This document shows positions 1 to 10,364 of a stretch of 64,000 bases of DNA, piece by piece. The stretch comes from Thereva unica (lineage: Eukaryota > Arthropoda > Insecta > Diptera > Therevidae): contig OX465281.1 of NCBI GenBank assembly GCA_949987705.1, positions 162,392,393 to 162,456,392 on the forward strand, written 5' to 3'. Within the stretch, counting starts at the first letter, position 1, and every line of letters starts with the position of its first letter. The position numbers and the translations under genes are program-made. The notes under the pieces were generated by a model. That model saw only the letters and a list, made by a program, of their open reading frames with translations, searched no databases and was not told the DNA's origin.

Positions 1-1485
1 CTCTGCTAACTTCTTCTATGCTTGGTGGCGGCAGCATAGCATTGTCATCAGATATTGGTGGAGCCTCCGAATCCTCAGTTAGCTCGCCATTTAGCAATTC
101 ATGAAAGTGCTCTTCCCATCGCTCCAAGATGCCTTTAGGATCGGTGATCAGATTACCTTCTTTGTCCTTGCAGTATGTGCAACGTGGTGTGAATTGCGTC
201 ATACTGCGGACTCTTTGGTAGAACTCCCGCGCCTGGTGCGGCCGTCGTTCTCTGTACTGTTCTAGCTCACAGACGAGATTTTTTTCCCAGGCTTCCTTTT
301 CCGTCTGTGAATTTTCTTTTCTTCTTTTCTGAGCTCTTTATAGTTCTCTTCGCGTGCCCGTGTTCTCTGAGACTGCTGCATGGCTCGGTACGCAGCATTC
401 TTACGTTCAGTTGCCAGCTTGCATTCATTATCGAACCAGTCGCTCCGATCTTTACGACTTCTGCCTAAGATGGAATCAGCAGTACTAATGACAGTATTTT
501 TTAGGCGGGTCCAGTTCTCTTCAACGCCCGGCATCTCATCCCCAGGACTTAGGGCGAGTTCTAATGCATGACCGTAGCTGTTTCTGGCCATTTCATTGCG
601 TAGTGCAGCTGTGTTGATTCGAGTCTGATCAGCGGATACAAAGCTTTTCAGCGTTGTAATGCGCTCTCGGAGCACCATACCAACAAGATAGTGATCCGAG
701 TCGAAGTTGGCACCTCGGTACGTTCGTACCGTCATCAGACCCGAAAGGTGGCGGCGGTCTATCAACACATGATCTATTTGGTTGCGAGTGGCTCCATCAG
801 GAGATACCAAGGTGGCTTTATGGATATCTTTACGCGCAAATCTAGTACTTGCAACGACCAAGTTCTTACTTGCTGCCATCTCTACAACTCGCTGTCCATT
901 GTCATTAGTGTTTTCATGCAAGCTGTGGTTGCCGACATATTGCCTGTATATGGGCTCCCGGCCTACTTTGGCGTTCAGATCTCCCAGTATGATTTTTACA
1001 TCATACCTGGGGCAGGCATTAAGTTCCCGTTCAACTAATTCGAAGAATTCTTCTTTATCATCATCCGGGGACTCTTCTGTAGGTGCGTGAACGTTTATGA
1101 GGCTGATGTTCTTAAATTTACCTCGCACACGAAGGGAGCATAGCCTTTCGTTTATTGCTTTAAAGCCGATAATGGTAGGTTTCATTCTTTTGCTAACCAT
1201 AAAACCTACTCCTAGAACATGGTGTTTTGTATGACAGCTGTAATATACGTCATACTCAGGTTTTTGCAAAACACCATTCCCTGTCCACCTCATCTCCTGA
1301 ATGGCGGTAATGTCAGCTTTATACTTTGACAGGGTATCGGCTAGATGTTTTGAAGCTCGAGTTCTGTACAGAGTTCGAACGTTCCATGAAAAAATTCGTA
1401 AATCGTTTTGCCTTTTTCGTTGCCGTGGTCGTCGTCGTTTATTCCAGTATTCGAGGCATGTTGCTCGTTCCGTAATAATTGTTTT
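1..1485 (-). pseudogene. RTE-type LINE, AP-endonuclease part of ORF2, frameshifted
   Basis: The minus frame is open from 1485 down to 262 (first ATG at 1293). It reads as an apurinic-type endonuclease domain: a FSWNVRTL block near 1390, then HAPTEE, GDLNAKVG, QIDHVLID and SDHYLV in the usual order. This set, and the overall wording, match RTE-clade LINEs often annotated as craniofacial development protein 2-like. The enzyme nicks target DNA for target-primed reverse transcription. The frame breaks close to 262-300; the following linker before the reverse transcriptase continues in another frame down to position 1 (WEEHFHELLNGE), so at least one frameshift is present. The reverse transcriptase lies outside the window. 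The N-terminal start is uncertain because no ATG precedes the first motif in frame. Confidence 0.85.
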
Positions 1486-1685
1486 TTACGGGTGAGGTTA
1501 TTAGCCTCACGCCAACCTTACTTGGAAGGGACTAGCCCGATCATATTAGCCTATCCTCTCTCATAGAATAGTTACCAGTGGCCACCGCTAGGAGGTTATG
1601 ATCGCACTTCCATCAGTCCGAAATAGTTACGGCACGTGCATGTTATGCTACATGTTATTCCCCCTATTCCGCTGATGATGACTGA

Positions 1686-1687
<2 letters not shown>
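1486..1687 (-). other. Upstream sequence of the RTE-type LINE
   Basis: No open frame. It lies upstream of the endonuclease frame and may be the LINE 5' untranslated region, ending at the (AT)n array. No promoter motif is recognisable. Confidence 0.4.

Positions 1688-1769
<82 letters not shown>
1688..1769. repeat. (AT)n microsatellite
   Basis: An uninterrupted AT dinucleotide run that abuts the AGGGTGGG end of the next DNA transposon; the last TA can serve as its target duplication. Confidence 0.97.
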
Positions 1770-1770
<1 letters not shown>

Positions 1771-1772
<2 letters not shown>

Positions 1773-2367
1773 GGTGGGTCAAATATTTTTTGGGCCCATT
1801 TCAGCGAAAATCTTAAAATTCGTGTTATTTCAAGTATTTTTCGCGAAGAAACTATATATTTTGGATGAAGTGTACCCCCCCATTATAGATTTTTAATAAA
1901 TAATAATTTTTTTTAAAAACACTTTCAAACAAACCGCTATAACTTCTGAAATAGTTGTAATAGGATAATGGTTTTGGGCTCGTTGGATCAGGAATTTTCC
2001 TAGCTATATATTTTGGTTTAATTCTACCCCCACTTTTTTCCAAAAATATATTTTGTAGGTACTAAATGATTATTTTTTTAATAACACTTTCAAACAAATC
2101 ACTATAACTTCTAAAAGAATTGTAGTAGGATATTGATCTTGACCTTATTGGATCGGGAATTTTTGCAGCTTTACGATATTGTGAACATCAGATGTATATG
2201 TACTTGTATTACAGTAGCACAATTGTTTCAGAAGTTATAGCGGTTTGTTTGAAAGTGTTTTTAAAAAAAATTATTATTATTTAGTAAAAACGTATTATTG
2301 AAAAGTTTGTGGGGGGGTAATGGAAATGGACCATGATACATTCTTTGCGAACAATTTGACCCACCCT
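1771..2367. mobile_element. MITE with AGGGTGGGTCAAA terminal inverted repeats
   Basis: The left end AGGGTGGGTCAAA is mirrored by TTTGACCCACCCT at 2355-2367, each flanked by TA. Subterminal inverted blocks also match (about 1905-1945 against 2225-2265, containing CAAACAAACCGCTATAAC and its complement). Inside, a second block starting at about 2006 (GGTTTAATTCTACCCCCA) belongs to a longer element whose other end is at 4107, so the unit is a mosaic. TIRs beginning AGGGTGG are shared with the 3-kb family at 8595, 13449 and 28750. Confidence 0.7.
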
Positions 2368-4104
2368 ACTGCATATCCACTAGAAATGTATACTTGTATT
2401 ACAGTAGATAGAATTTGATGATTAGTTGCAAAAATGAAAAAAATGGCACTTTTCAAAATAACACCAATTTTCTGTTATTATTATTATTATTTTTTTTTTT
2501 AATATTTCTTTGCAGCCTAAAAAACTTCATAAAAAACTAACAACTTTTATTTAGGTTGGTTGGTTGTATATTCTTGTCCGATTTGTTAAAAAAGTTGATC
2601 CAAAGATTGAGTAAACAGTAAAAAATTAACCTTTTTACATATTACCACAATATTTATACATTTTTTAGGAATTCAAAAAATGCCTGGGCATTATTAAGTA
2701 TTTAACGGTAACACTTTAGATATTTCTTTTGAACAAATTAGATCATGTCACAACATCCACCTTCAAGAACACTTTTTATGTTTGTATGATTTCTCACTCT
2801 TTCCTTTGAAGCTTAAACAAGGAATGTCGTATCCTTCAATTAGGCGGCTTAAAAAATATTCAAATCCTTTTTTATTTAGGTGGCTTTCCTTAATTACTTT
2901 ATTGCCTGCCTTTGTCCTTTCATGATACTGAGAAAAATAGAATACATCTTGAGAAATCCTGAAAACTCTTTTTTAAATTGTATGGATTTAAACAAGATCA
3001 TTGTGTCTTCAAATTGGTTATTTCATTACCCGGAGTGATATAACGACATAAGTATAAATAGCATTTCCGGGTATATTTATGCTTCAGTTATTCGTTATGT
3101 TATGGCAGACAGCTGGTGGTGGTGTTATGGCAGACAACTGCTTTTTCGCAAGCTCAGAAAGTATCTTGTTGTCAATGATTTGCGACTTGAGAAAACCAGT
3201 GCATCAAATAGCATTTAAAAAAATAATACACATCAGGAAAAATCTAGATAGAACAACATTAAGAAAGTATAAAACACTTAAAATTAATTTTGATTGCACT
3301 GATTGTATTAATATGGTAGATTTGGATGACAACAATATTCTGTACGAACCACCATACACAAGAGACATACCTCTTGAGTACTTCGAAGACTATTATGAGA
3401 GCGATGAGCAATAATCAAATATTCAAATACCGTGCCACATTCATAGCACTGAACGCAATGTACAAGAGGTGACTAGAGCATCCAAACATGTTACAGAAAA
3501 AAACAAACCAGGAGATCTTGCCGCGTCTGCGGAGTCGAGAGAAAAATCTCCAGATTTCACAGCAAAAAAAATTCCAATAAATCCTTTTAAAAATTTTAAT
3601 ATTAAAAGTTTTTATACAAGTTTTATTTAACATTTCATTGTAATTTTATGTTTTGGAGAAGGTGGTAAAAATGTTAGGTAAACTGTGAAATTGTTAAATT
3701 GTTACTGTTTGCTCAAACTTTGAATGTACTTTTCAACCAAATCGAACAGGAATATATAATAATAGGCCCAAAAAATAAAAGTTGCTAGTTTTTTATGAAG
3801 ATTTTTTTAGCTGAAAAAAAATGGTTTTCCAGGAAAAAGTCATAGAAAATGGGTGTTATTTGGATAAGTGCCAGTTTTCTCTAATTTTTTGCAAATAAAC
3901 ATCAAATTCTTTCTACTATAATCAAGTAAACAGCTGATATTCACATTGGTGTAAAGCTGTAAAAATTCCCGATCCAATAAGGTCAAGATCAATATCCTAC
4001 TACAATTATCTTAGAAATTATAGCGATTTCTTTGAAAGTGTTATTAAAAAAATAATCATTTGGTATAAAATATATTTTTGAAAAAAAGTGGGGGTAGAAT
4101 TAAA

Positions 4105-4107
<3 letters not shown>
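2006..4107 (+). mobile_element. Degenerate DNA transposon with about 160-bp inverted ends
   Basis: The sequence from 2006 (GGTTTAATTCTACCCCCA) to about 2170 recurs inverted at about 3950-4107, including the CCTTATTGGATCGGGAATTTT block. Between them lies a transposase-like C-terminal frame (3079-3414). A 16-bp stretch, ACTTGTATTACAGTAG, occurs at about 2198-2213 and again at 2392-2407, flanking the right half of the AGGGTGGG MITE, which marks a junction between two elements. The right end runs into an (AT)n array. The remaining 2370-3078 and 3415-3950 bases are AT-rich with no other recognisable coding. Confidence 0.55.
3079..3414 (+). pseudogene. C-terminal fragment of a transposase-like protein
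   Basis: A 111-codon open frame. The stretch LRKPVHQIAFKKIIHIRKN, then KINFDCTDCINMVD and EPPYTRDIPLEY, resembles the C-terminus of the arthropod and cnidarian transposase-like family whose central part carries the CRHHxxE motif; that central motif is seen in the elements at 8595 and 13449 in this same window. The N-terminal two thirds, including any catalytic residues, are absent here. The first methionine is not a supported start, since the family homology begins around residue 30. Family assignment is from remembered similarity and needs a database search. Confidence 0.5.

Positions 4108-4178
<71 letters not shown>
4108..4178. repeat. (AT)n microsatellite
   Basis: An AT run between the truncated R1-like LINE and the inverted-end DNA transposon. 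It sits where that element elsewhere has a short ATATATA stretch, so it may have expanded from it. Confidence 0.97.
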
Positions 4179-4181
<3 letters not shown>

Positions 4182-4895
4182 CTGTGTCGAGTTTCTTAAC
4201 GGCCCATCCTCTAGCCGTTCCGTACCTAGGATTCCTCTTTCCTATACCCTGGCCTACCTCGAAGATGATGGCTTGGTGATCGCTGTGCGTGTACAAATCG
4301 CTCACCCGCCACTGTAGGTCCTTGGCCACTGAATCGCTCACGTAAGTGATGTCGATCACAGACGATCTCCCACCCCTTTGGAAGGTGTTTCGCCTCCAGT
4401 GTTGACTAACACTACGTTAAGTCGCGAGAATACTTCTAGAAGTATGCGCCCTCTTGCATTCGTTTGTCGACTGCCCCATTCGACAGCCCAAGCATTGAAA
4501 TCACCCGCTAGTATTACCGGGTGATGGCGACTCGCGTCGGCGGCTAACCTTTCCAGCATCGACTCGTAATCGTCTAGTGTCAGGCTTGGCGCCGCATAGC
4601 AGCTGTAGACGTGTATTCCGCCTACTTTTGCCCGCGTGAAGCCATTCTCTGGGCTTCTCATGGTATCTTCCATGGCTCGGCTCCCACACGTCCATATCGC
4701 TGATGTGCCGCTGCTATCGTTTATCCAGACGCCGCTGTGCAGGTTTCTATACTGCTCGCAGACGATTGCGACGTCGATTTTCTCCTCGTAGACTGTCTGT
4801 GCCAGCAGATCTTGTGCCGCTTGACAGTGGTTCAAGTTAATCTGTATGAACCTTATCTTCGCTTGCTTTTTAGTGCCTCCTTGTACGCCGGACAT
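4179..4895 (-). pseudogene. R1-like LINE ORF2, endonuclease domain only
   Basis: ORF2 starts at 4895, overlapping the ORF1 end by 43 bases in another frame, as is usual for R1/Jockey-group LINEs. It reads FIQINLNHCQAAQDLL, CEQYRN, then AGDFNAWAVEWGS, which are conserved AP-endonuclease motifs; the opening phrase is typical of the R1 clade. The frame stops at 4356, but the homologous reading (IDITYVSDS, then HSDHQAIIFEV) continues one frame over to about 4179, so there is a frameshift near 4360-4385. The reverse transcriptase is missing: the element breaks into an (AT)n array, losing its 3' half. Confidence 0.85.
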
Positions 4896-6439
4896 CTACT
4901 ACCTCCGGTCACGTGTCCACTATCCCTGCCCTCTACCTCCCTACAAATTAGGCATTTGGCAGCTTGGTCACACTCCTTTACTTTGTGACCCTCTTTTCCG
5001 CAGCCTCGGCACAGCCTTCCTCTATCCTGGCTGCTGCTGCAGTTTTTCGCTATGTGACCGAACTTCATGCATTTGAAGCACGGTTTAAGCGATACCCGCT
5101 CCCGCATTCGGCATACCACCCAGCCGACTCGAACTTTACCTGCTGCGATAGCCTTCTTCGCAGCTTCAACAGGCAGGCTTATAAACGCCGTCTGAGTGCC
5201 CCCCCACGACTCTCTTAGCCTGAGGACATCCTTTTCCTCGACCGTCAGACCTAGCTGGGTCCTCAGTGCTTCGCACACCTCTTCCTTGGTTGTGATCTCG
5301 TCCAAGTCTCTACACTCGATCACTACCGTATTTGTACTGGCTCTCACTTCGGCCACCCCGTTAATCGATGCTTTAACCTTCTGTTCTAAGTCCCCGGTCT
5401 TAGCATCTCCCCTCTTTAGCTCTAGCAGGAGATCGCCCTTTTGCGTTCTCCTAACTCTATTTACGCTGTTTCCCAGTTCCGCCAGGGAGGCATCTGTCCT
5501 CACCTTGCGAAGGATCTCCGCGTACGTTGCTTCCCCTTTGGTCGTGATGATAATCGCATCCGACCGGGTCCTTTGCCTCAGCTTGTTGGCCTCTTTCAGT
5601 CTTCTTTTCTTTTTCTTCCTCTTTTTTCTTTCCACCTTCTTCCAGGCAGAGCTTTCCCGGTTCCCACTCTCGCATTCAACCGGGCGTGACGCCTGCAACG
5701 GGGCTGGCTCGGCCACTGCGTCGGGAGTCTTTCCCTTTTTTCTCTTGGGGGTGTGCTGCTGCAGCTGCACCTCCTCGTTGAGCTCTCTACGGCGCTTGCG
5801 CGGCCGCGGCTCTTTGCTCTTTTCTTGGGGCCGTTTCTCTACAGCATCCCCGGTTGAACGGCTCTCTTTTTTGTGCGGTGAAACTTCTGTTTGAGCCGAC
5901 GTATCCTTCAGCTCTTTCGCCCTCTGCTGGGTAGTTATTTCTTCCTTGGCCTTGAGGTAAGTAGACCTAACCCGCCTAATTTTCTCCTTTATGGCGAGCT
6001 CGACGTTTTTCTTTGCGTCGACATACTCCATGAGGTCTCTTATCATAACCCCTAATTTATCAAAAGGTGATGATTGAGCCTCCTCCGCTGTGGTCGCCGG
6101 AGTGTTCACCCTCACTTCGCCATTTTCCGCTGACCCAAGGTGCTCTAGGCCGTTGGTGCTCTTTGTCGGCGGTGTCCTCGCCGTCTTGCTGCTCCTCGGG
6201 ATGGAATTCTTTTGGTTTCCTTCTTGGGGAGTCGCACTTTGTTGCTCAGGACCTGGATGTTCCGGGTCCTTAACACTCTTAGCTGGTGGTGTTCTCACCG
6301 TCTTTCTGCTCCTTTGGATGGAAGTTCCATCTTCCGGAGTCGCCCTTTGTTGGACTATAAAAGCCCTAGCTGCGTTTGGAGCTTTGGGAGGTGCTCCAAC
6401 CTCGTTTGGTTTTGTTGGTTTCTCTATTTTGAATCCCAC
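4853..6439 (-). CDS. R1-like LINE ORF1 (Gag-like nucleic-acid-binding protein)
   Basis: An intact 528-codon frame. The first 300 residues are low-complexity, highly charged and rich in K, R, E and P. The last third carries an RNA-recognition-like region followed by three zinc knuckles: CFKCMKFGHIAKNC, CRGCGKEGHKVKEC, and a longer one starting CLICREVEGRDSGHV. Such triple CCHC clusters are typical of R1, I and Jockey LINE ORF1 proteins, which coat element RNA and chaperone target-primed reverse transcription. It is followed directly by ORF2 on the same strand with a 43-base overlap. The ORF is open although the element is broken downstream, so the loss of the 3' half is probably recent. Confidence 0.85.
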   Translation of the reverse strand: MGFKIEKPTKPNEVGAPPKAPNAARAFIVQQRATPEDGTSIQRSRKTVRTPPAKSVKDPEHPGPEQQSATPQEGNQKNSIPRSSKTARTPPTKSTNGLEHLGSAENGEVRVNTPATTAEEAQSSPFDKLGVMIRDLMEYVDAKKNVELAIKEKIRRVRSTYLKAKEEITTQQRAKELKDTSAQTEVSPHKKESRSTGDAVEKRPQEKSKEPRPRKRRRELNEEVQLQQHTPKRKKGKTPDAVAEPAPLQASRPVECESGNRESSAWKKVERKKRKKKKRRLKEANKLRQRTRSDAIIITTKGEATYAEILRKVRTDASLAELGNSVNRVRRTQKGDLLLELKRGDAKTGDLEQKVKASINGVAEVRASTNTVVIECRDLDEITTKEEVCEALRTQLGLTVEEKDVLRLRESWGGTQTAFISLPVEAAKKAIAAGKVRVGWVVCRMRERVSLKPCFKCMKFGHIAKNCSSSQDRGRLCRGCGKEGHKVKECDQAAKCLICREVEGRDSGHVTGGSRCPAYKEALKSKRR

Positions 6440-6665
6440 GAGTTGCGCGAGAAAGAACAGTCACCCATGGCAGAGCTCCGCATTACCACGGGAAGGCTAC
6501 ATTGAAACCGAAGGTCGCCTGGTATTCGGAGTTCATCGTTAGCGGTACACTGACGCAGTACCATACATCCCCTCAGCACGATTGTTTCCACCTTGGGATT
6601 TCGTGTATCTATCTTAGTTAACCACAAGCCTCACCACCACGACAAGGTGTAGATACAAGGTGAGG
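6440..6665 (-). other. 5' untranslated region of the R1-like LINE
   Basis: Sequence upstream of ORF1 up to the (AT)n array at 6666. No further open frame or clear motif seen. Confidence 0.4.
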
Positions 6666-6672
6666 ATATATA

Positions 6673-6731
<59 letters not shown>
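6666..6731. repeat. (AT)n microsatellite
   Basis: An AT run into whose A|T step the Helitron at 6732 is inserted. Confidence 0.97.
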
Positions 6732-6732
<1 letters not shown>

Positions 6733-6872
6733 TAGCTGGGACCCGGTGCGCCTACGCTGCACCCATAAGTCAATAGTAAACAATAAAAACCATCCATTGA
6801 CTTAATATTTTTCGAGATATGAATTTTACACAGATGAAATGCCTCAAAGAACATGGGTCTTGCGTCGGCCGC

Positions 6873-8262
6873 CATGAATCGGTATATTGAGTCTACTACA
6901 TTGCTTATTGTATTCTACTTATCATACCCTTTCATTTGATACCCATGTCGAGGTGGTTGTGAAGAAAGTGGTAATTCGGCCTCTTGAGACGGCCGCCATG
7001 GATCTAAAGATATATTTTGTATACTACATTGCTTATTGTATCCTACTTATTATACCCTTCCATTTGATACCCATGTCGAGGTGGTTGTGAAGAAAGTGGT
7101 ACCCCGCCCTCTTGAGACGGCCGCCATGGATCTAAAGATATATTTTGTATACTACATTGCTTATTGTATTCTCCTTAACATACCCTTTCATTTGATACCC
7201 ATGTCGAGGTGGTTGTGAAGAAAGTGGTAATTCGGCCTCTTGAGACGGCCGCCATGGATCTAAAGATATATTTTGTATACTACATTGCTTATTGTATTTT
7301 ACTTATCATACCCTTCCATTTGATACCCATGTCGAGGTGGTTGTGAAGAAAGTGGTACCCCGCCCTCTTGAGACGGCCGCCATGGATCTAAAGATATATT
7401 TTGTATACTACATTGCTTATTGTATTCTCCTTAACATACCCTTTCATTTGATACCCATGTCGAGGTGGTTGTGAAGAAAGTGGTACCCCGCCCTCTTGAG
7501 ACGGCCGCCATGGATCGAAAGATATATTTTGTATACTACATTGCTTATTATATTCTACTTAACATACCCTTTTATTTGATACCCATGTTGAGGTGGTTGT
7601 GAAGAAAGTGGTAATCCGGCCTCTTGAGACGGCCGCCATGGATCTAAAGATATATTTTGTATACTACATTGCTTATTGTATTCTACTTATCATACCCTTT
7701 CATTTGATACCCATGTCGAGGTGGTTGTGAAGAAAGTGGTAATTCGGCCTCTAAAGATATATTTTGTATACTACATTGCTTATTGTATTCTACTTATCAT
7801 ACCCTTTCATTTGATACCCATGTCGAGGTGGTTGTGAAGAAAGTGGTAATTCGGCCTCTTGAGACGGCCGCCATGGATCTAAAGATATATTTTGTATACT
7901 ACATTGCTTATTGTATTCTACTTATCATACCCTTTCATTTGATACCCATGTCGAGGTGGTTGTGAAGAAAGTGGTACCCCGCCCTCTTGAGACGGCCGCC
8001 ATGGATCGAAAGATATATTTTGTATACTACATTGCTTATTGTATTCTCCTTTACATACCCTTTCATTTGATACCCATGTTGAGGTGGTTGTGAAGAAAGT
8101 GGTAATCCGGCCTCTTGAGACGGCCGCCATGGATCTAAAGATATATTTTGTATACTACATTGTTTATTGTATTCTACTTATCATACCCTTTCATTTGATA
8201 CCCATGTCGAGGTGGTTGTGAAGAAAGTGGTACACCGCCCTCTTGAGACGGCCGCTGTGGAT
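6873..8262. repeat. 128-bp tandem array, about 11 units (Helitron copy 1)
   Basis: The unit carries the landmark words GATACCCATGTCGAGG, GACGGCCGCCATGG and TATACTACATTGCTTATTG. Units differ by a few substitutions (GGTAATTCGG against GGTACCCCGCC variants); one is shortened by about 23 bp near 7750. Because 128 is not a multiple of three, the 60-codon frames that recur in each unit are by-products and I do not call them genes. Confidence 0.95.
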
Positions 8263-8409
8263 CATTTTAGTTTCAATAGCGTCATGGCCTACCTATTGTT
8301 TGACAGCTGCGTAAATTTGAAATTTTCATTAAATGTAATGATTCAATTTAATGACAATTTTACATTTGTCAAACAATAGGTAGGCCATGAAGCTATTGAA
8401 ACTAAAATG
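8263..8409. mobile_element. 147-bp palindromic MITE inside Helitron copy 1
   Basis: Ends CATTTTAGTTTCAATAGC and its complement, with arms of about 45 bp including CATGGCCTACCTATTGTTTG. The same unit is in Helitron copy 3 (43381-43527) but not in copy 2, so it marks a subfamily. Confidence 0.8.
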
Positions 8410-9248
8410 AAGTGAAAATTCCTAAAATTACCATTTTTTTGTTTTTTCAGGCAATTTTTTAAATTTTTCTCTCCGTAAGAACCATCCTCGTACTTCAACG
8501 AATATTCGAAAAAAAAATTAGTCCAATAGGTCCAGCCGTTCTCGAGTTTTGCGCTTAGCAACACATTTAGCGATTCATTTTTATATTATAGATTAGGGTG
8601 GCCCTTATTTGCAAAAGTGCTTCAACTTTGGGTCTCACCCCCTAGAAATATGCGAATAGGCAAAAAAACTAAGAAATTTAAAATTTTAGGCAAATCGGAA
8701 AAGATTTAGAGGTCGCTCATGGCGAACGAAATCTTAAAAAATGATGATTTTTTACCTTTTTTCACTTTGTTCAACCCTAATTACCATTTTATCAGCCCTG
8801 AAAGGGTCAATTAATATTTTTTATCCATTCTACAGATTATTACCTTTCTAAAATGATCAAAATCATAAAGATCAGTTTACAAATAATAAAGCTATGAAAT
8901 AAAAAGCACAGTGAGGTCTTTATAAGGAAATAAAAAAAACTATCAGTTCAAAGAGAAACTTTACTAGGGTCCACTAATCACCGCAACCTTCGCATAAAGC
9001 GTTGTGCTTTTCTGTTCATCTTCGACTCTGCAAAGTTACGTGTCCGATCAGTGATCCTCACTGAACAAATATACTACACGGGAGTCTATTCCATCCATCC
9101 GTGTTATGAAAAAAACGCGTTTTCATTATTTTTCATATATGTATTTAACAATAATATCATTTCAAACAGCAATATAACTTTTGTATAACTGTTATTACAT
9201 AATATTGTTTAACATAAATGGTAAATGTTTTAAAAATTTATGAAGTTT

Positions 9249-9456
9249 GAAAATGCATCTGTCAAACATCATTCGCTTTGACTGCATTCGAAAATTTACC
9301 AGCTGCTCAGAATATGGCAGCACATCATTCCAAAAATCAAGCCGCTGCAGCCGGGAATATATGCCCTGCAGCCGATACTGCGATTCTGCTTATTCTGCGT
9401 AGCTGGCTAATTTTCGAATGCAGACAAAGCGAATGATGTTTGACAGATGCATTTTC
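9249..9456. mobile_element. 208-bp palindromic insert upstream of transposase (copy A)
   Basis: Arms of about 48 bp: GAAAATGCATCTGTCAAAC at the left and its complement at the right, both with GCATTCGAAAATT. The centre has two CTGCAG sites. The same unit is present in copy B at 17148-17356, so it is ancestral to both copies. Confidence 0.75.
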
Positions 9457-9490
9457 ATTAGTTCTGACTGCGCTCATATAACAGGAAAAG

Positions 9491-9925
9491 TTGAAGTGGA
9501 TAGGTTACCTACCTTTTTACGTTAGTGATATAAATGGTGAGCAATTACTTGGTGTTCCAAAATTATCATCTTCAACAGGAATAGAAATAGCTTATGCTAT
9601 TTATGAATTATTAATAGATTGGAATGTGGATGAAAATATTGTTGCTTTTTGTTTTGATATCACTGGGTCAAACATTGGAAAACTAAATGGAGTGTGCACG
9701 TTATTAGAGCAAAAATTGGAAAAGTCTTTACTGTATTTACCATGTCGCCATCATATTTATGAACTAGTCCTGCGAGGTGTGTTTGAAATAGAATTTCCTG
9801 GTACCTATGGTAAAGGTGTTCCTTTATTCAAGAGATTGGAATTATATTGGAACGACATAAGCAAAAATGAGTATAAAACATTGCTAGAAAATGCCAAATT
9901 GAAAGAAATTCTAATTGAAAGATGA
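9491..9925 (+). pseudogene. Transposase-like fragment with CRHHxxE motif
   Basis: A 144-codon open piece. The order of motifs is LPFYVSDINGEQLLGVPKL, then AFCFDITGSNIGKLNG, then LLYLPCRHHIYELVLRGVFE, then VPLFKRLELYWNDI. The DxTxSNxG and CRHHxxE blocks belong to a transposase-like family I recall from aphids, Hydra and other invertebrates; the first aspartate may be catalytic, but that is inference. A further piece of the same protein is degraded in 9926-10364. Copy B contains the same protein interrupted by a foldback element, and element 2006-4107 holds a related C-terminus. It could be a divergent hAT- or Harbinger-like DDE transposase; I cannot decide. Confidence 0.6.
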
Positions 9926-10364
9926 GTTCACAGATTTTTGCAACGAACAATTAAAGAAACCAATTTGCAGAGATGACAATCGATAATTATTAGAGTTAAC
10001 CACAATTGCTTCGGGCTCATGCTCTAATAGTCAAATTTCGTTCTCCAGGTCCAATGCATCATGCTCGTTGGATCTCAAAAGCACTATATTGTATAAAAAT
10101 ATATTAATTCAGAGATGAGTTTAAATTAACTGTTTTAGAAGAGGAGAAGAAAAAGCTAATGTTTGTGCTTTTATCATTCGCTTTTACGTGGGGCTTGGTT
10201 TAAATGTCTGCTACTATTGCTTCTTACAAAATATGTAGGAATATCGAAATGTTAATTTTCACAAATTGCTATTAAGAAAATGAGTAACCATTTGTGGTAT
10301 TTGGCAGACGAAAAAGTTTGGTGTAGCATTTTTCGATGAAAATATTCCATTGGAAATCAAACAT

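Larger units (their letters stand above)
6732..8592 (-). mobile_element. Non-autonomous Helitron with 128-bp minisatellite, copy 1
   Basis: On the minus strand the element begins TCTATAATATAAAAATG (8592) and ends GGGTCCCAGCTAG (6732), with GGTGC...GCACC able to pair as a hairpin 13 nt before the CTAG end. Start TC, end CTRR, a subterminal hairpin and insertion between A and T without target duplication are the defining signs of Helitrons. It lacks any Rep/helicase ORF. The inside is a tandem array of about eleven 128-bp units. The same family occurs complete at 18026 and 43197 and as a 3' fragment at 28135. Confidence 0.92.
8595..10364 (+). mobile_element. DNA transposon of the AGGGTGGCC family, 5' 60% (copy A)
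   Basis: Starts AGGGTGGCCCTTATTTGC at the same AT-flanked position as the other copies. It matches the right-hand part of copy B (13449-18009, opposite strand), including the long subterminal region and the transposase frame. Homology ends at 10364 in the word AAACAT, exactly where copy D (28750-29937) begins. Flanking TA and the TIR suggest a TA target duplication. Superfamily uncertain. 8595-9248 is non-coding subterminal sequence with GATCAAAATCATAAAGATC. Confidence 0.8.

Noticed and set aside
1636..1896. Frames with long IYIYIY stretches (also 4018-4359, 10695-11027, 11622-11906, 12739-12969, 19487-19756, 31431-31649, 50160-50372)
   Set aside because: Translations of (AT)n microsatellites.
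5196..5894. 232-codon plus-strand frame
   Set aside because: Shadow of the LINE ORF1 on the minus strand; low-complexity and with no domain.
6887..8379. Series of 60-codon frames repeated in the 128-bp arrays (also 18422-19268 and 43411-45034)
   Set aside because: They arise from the tandem unit; 128 is not a multiple of three, each frame stops after one and a half units, and the unit lies inside non-coding Helitrons.
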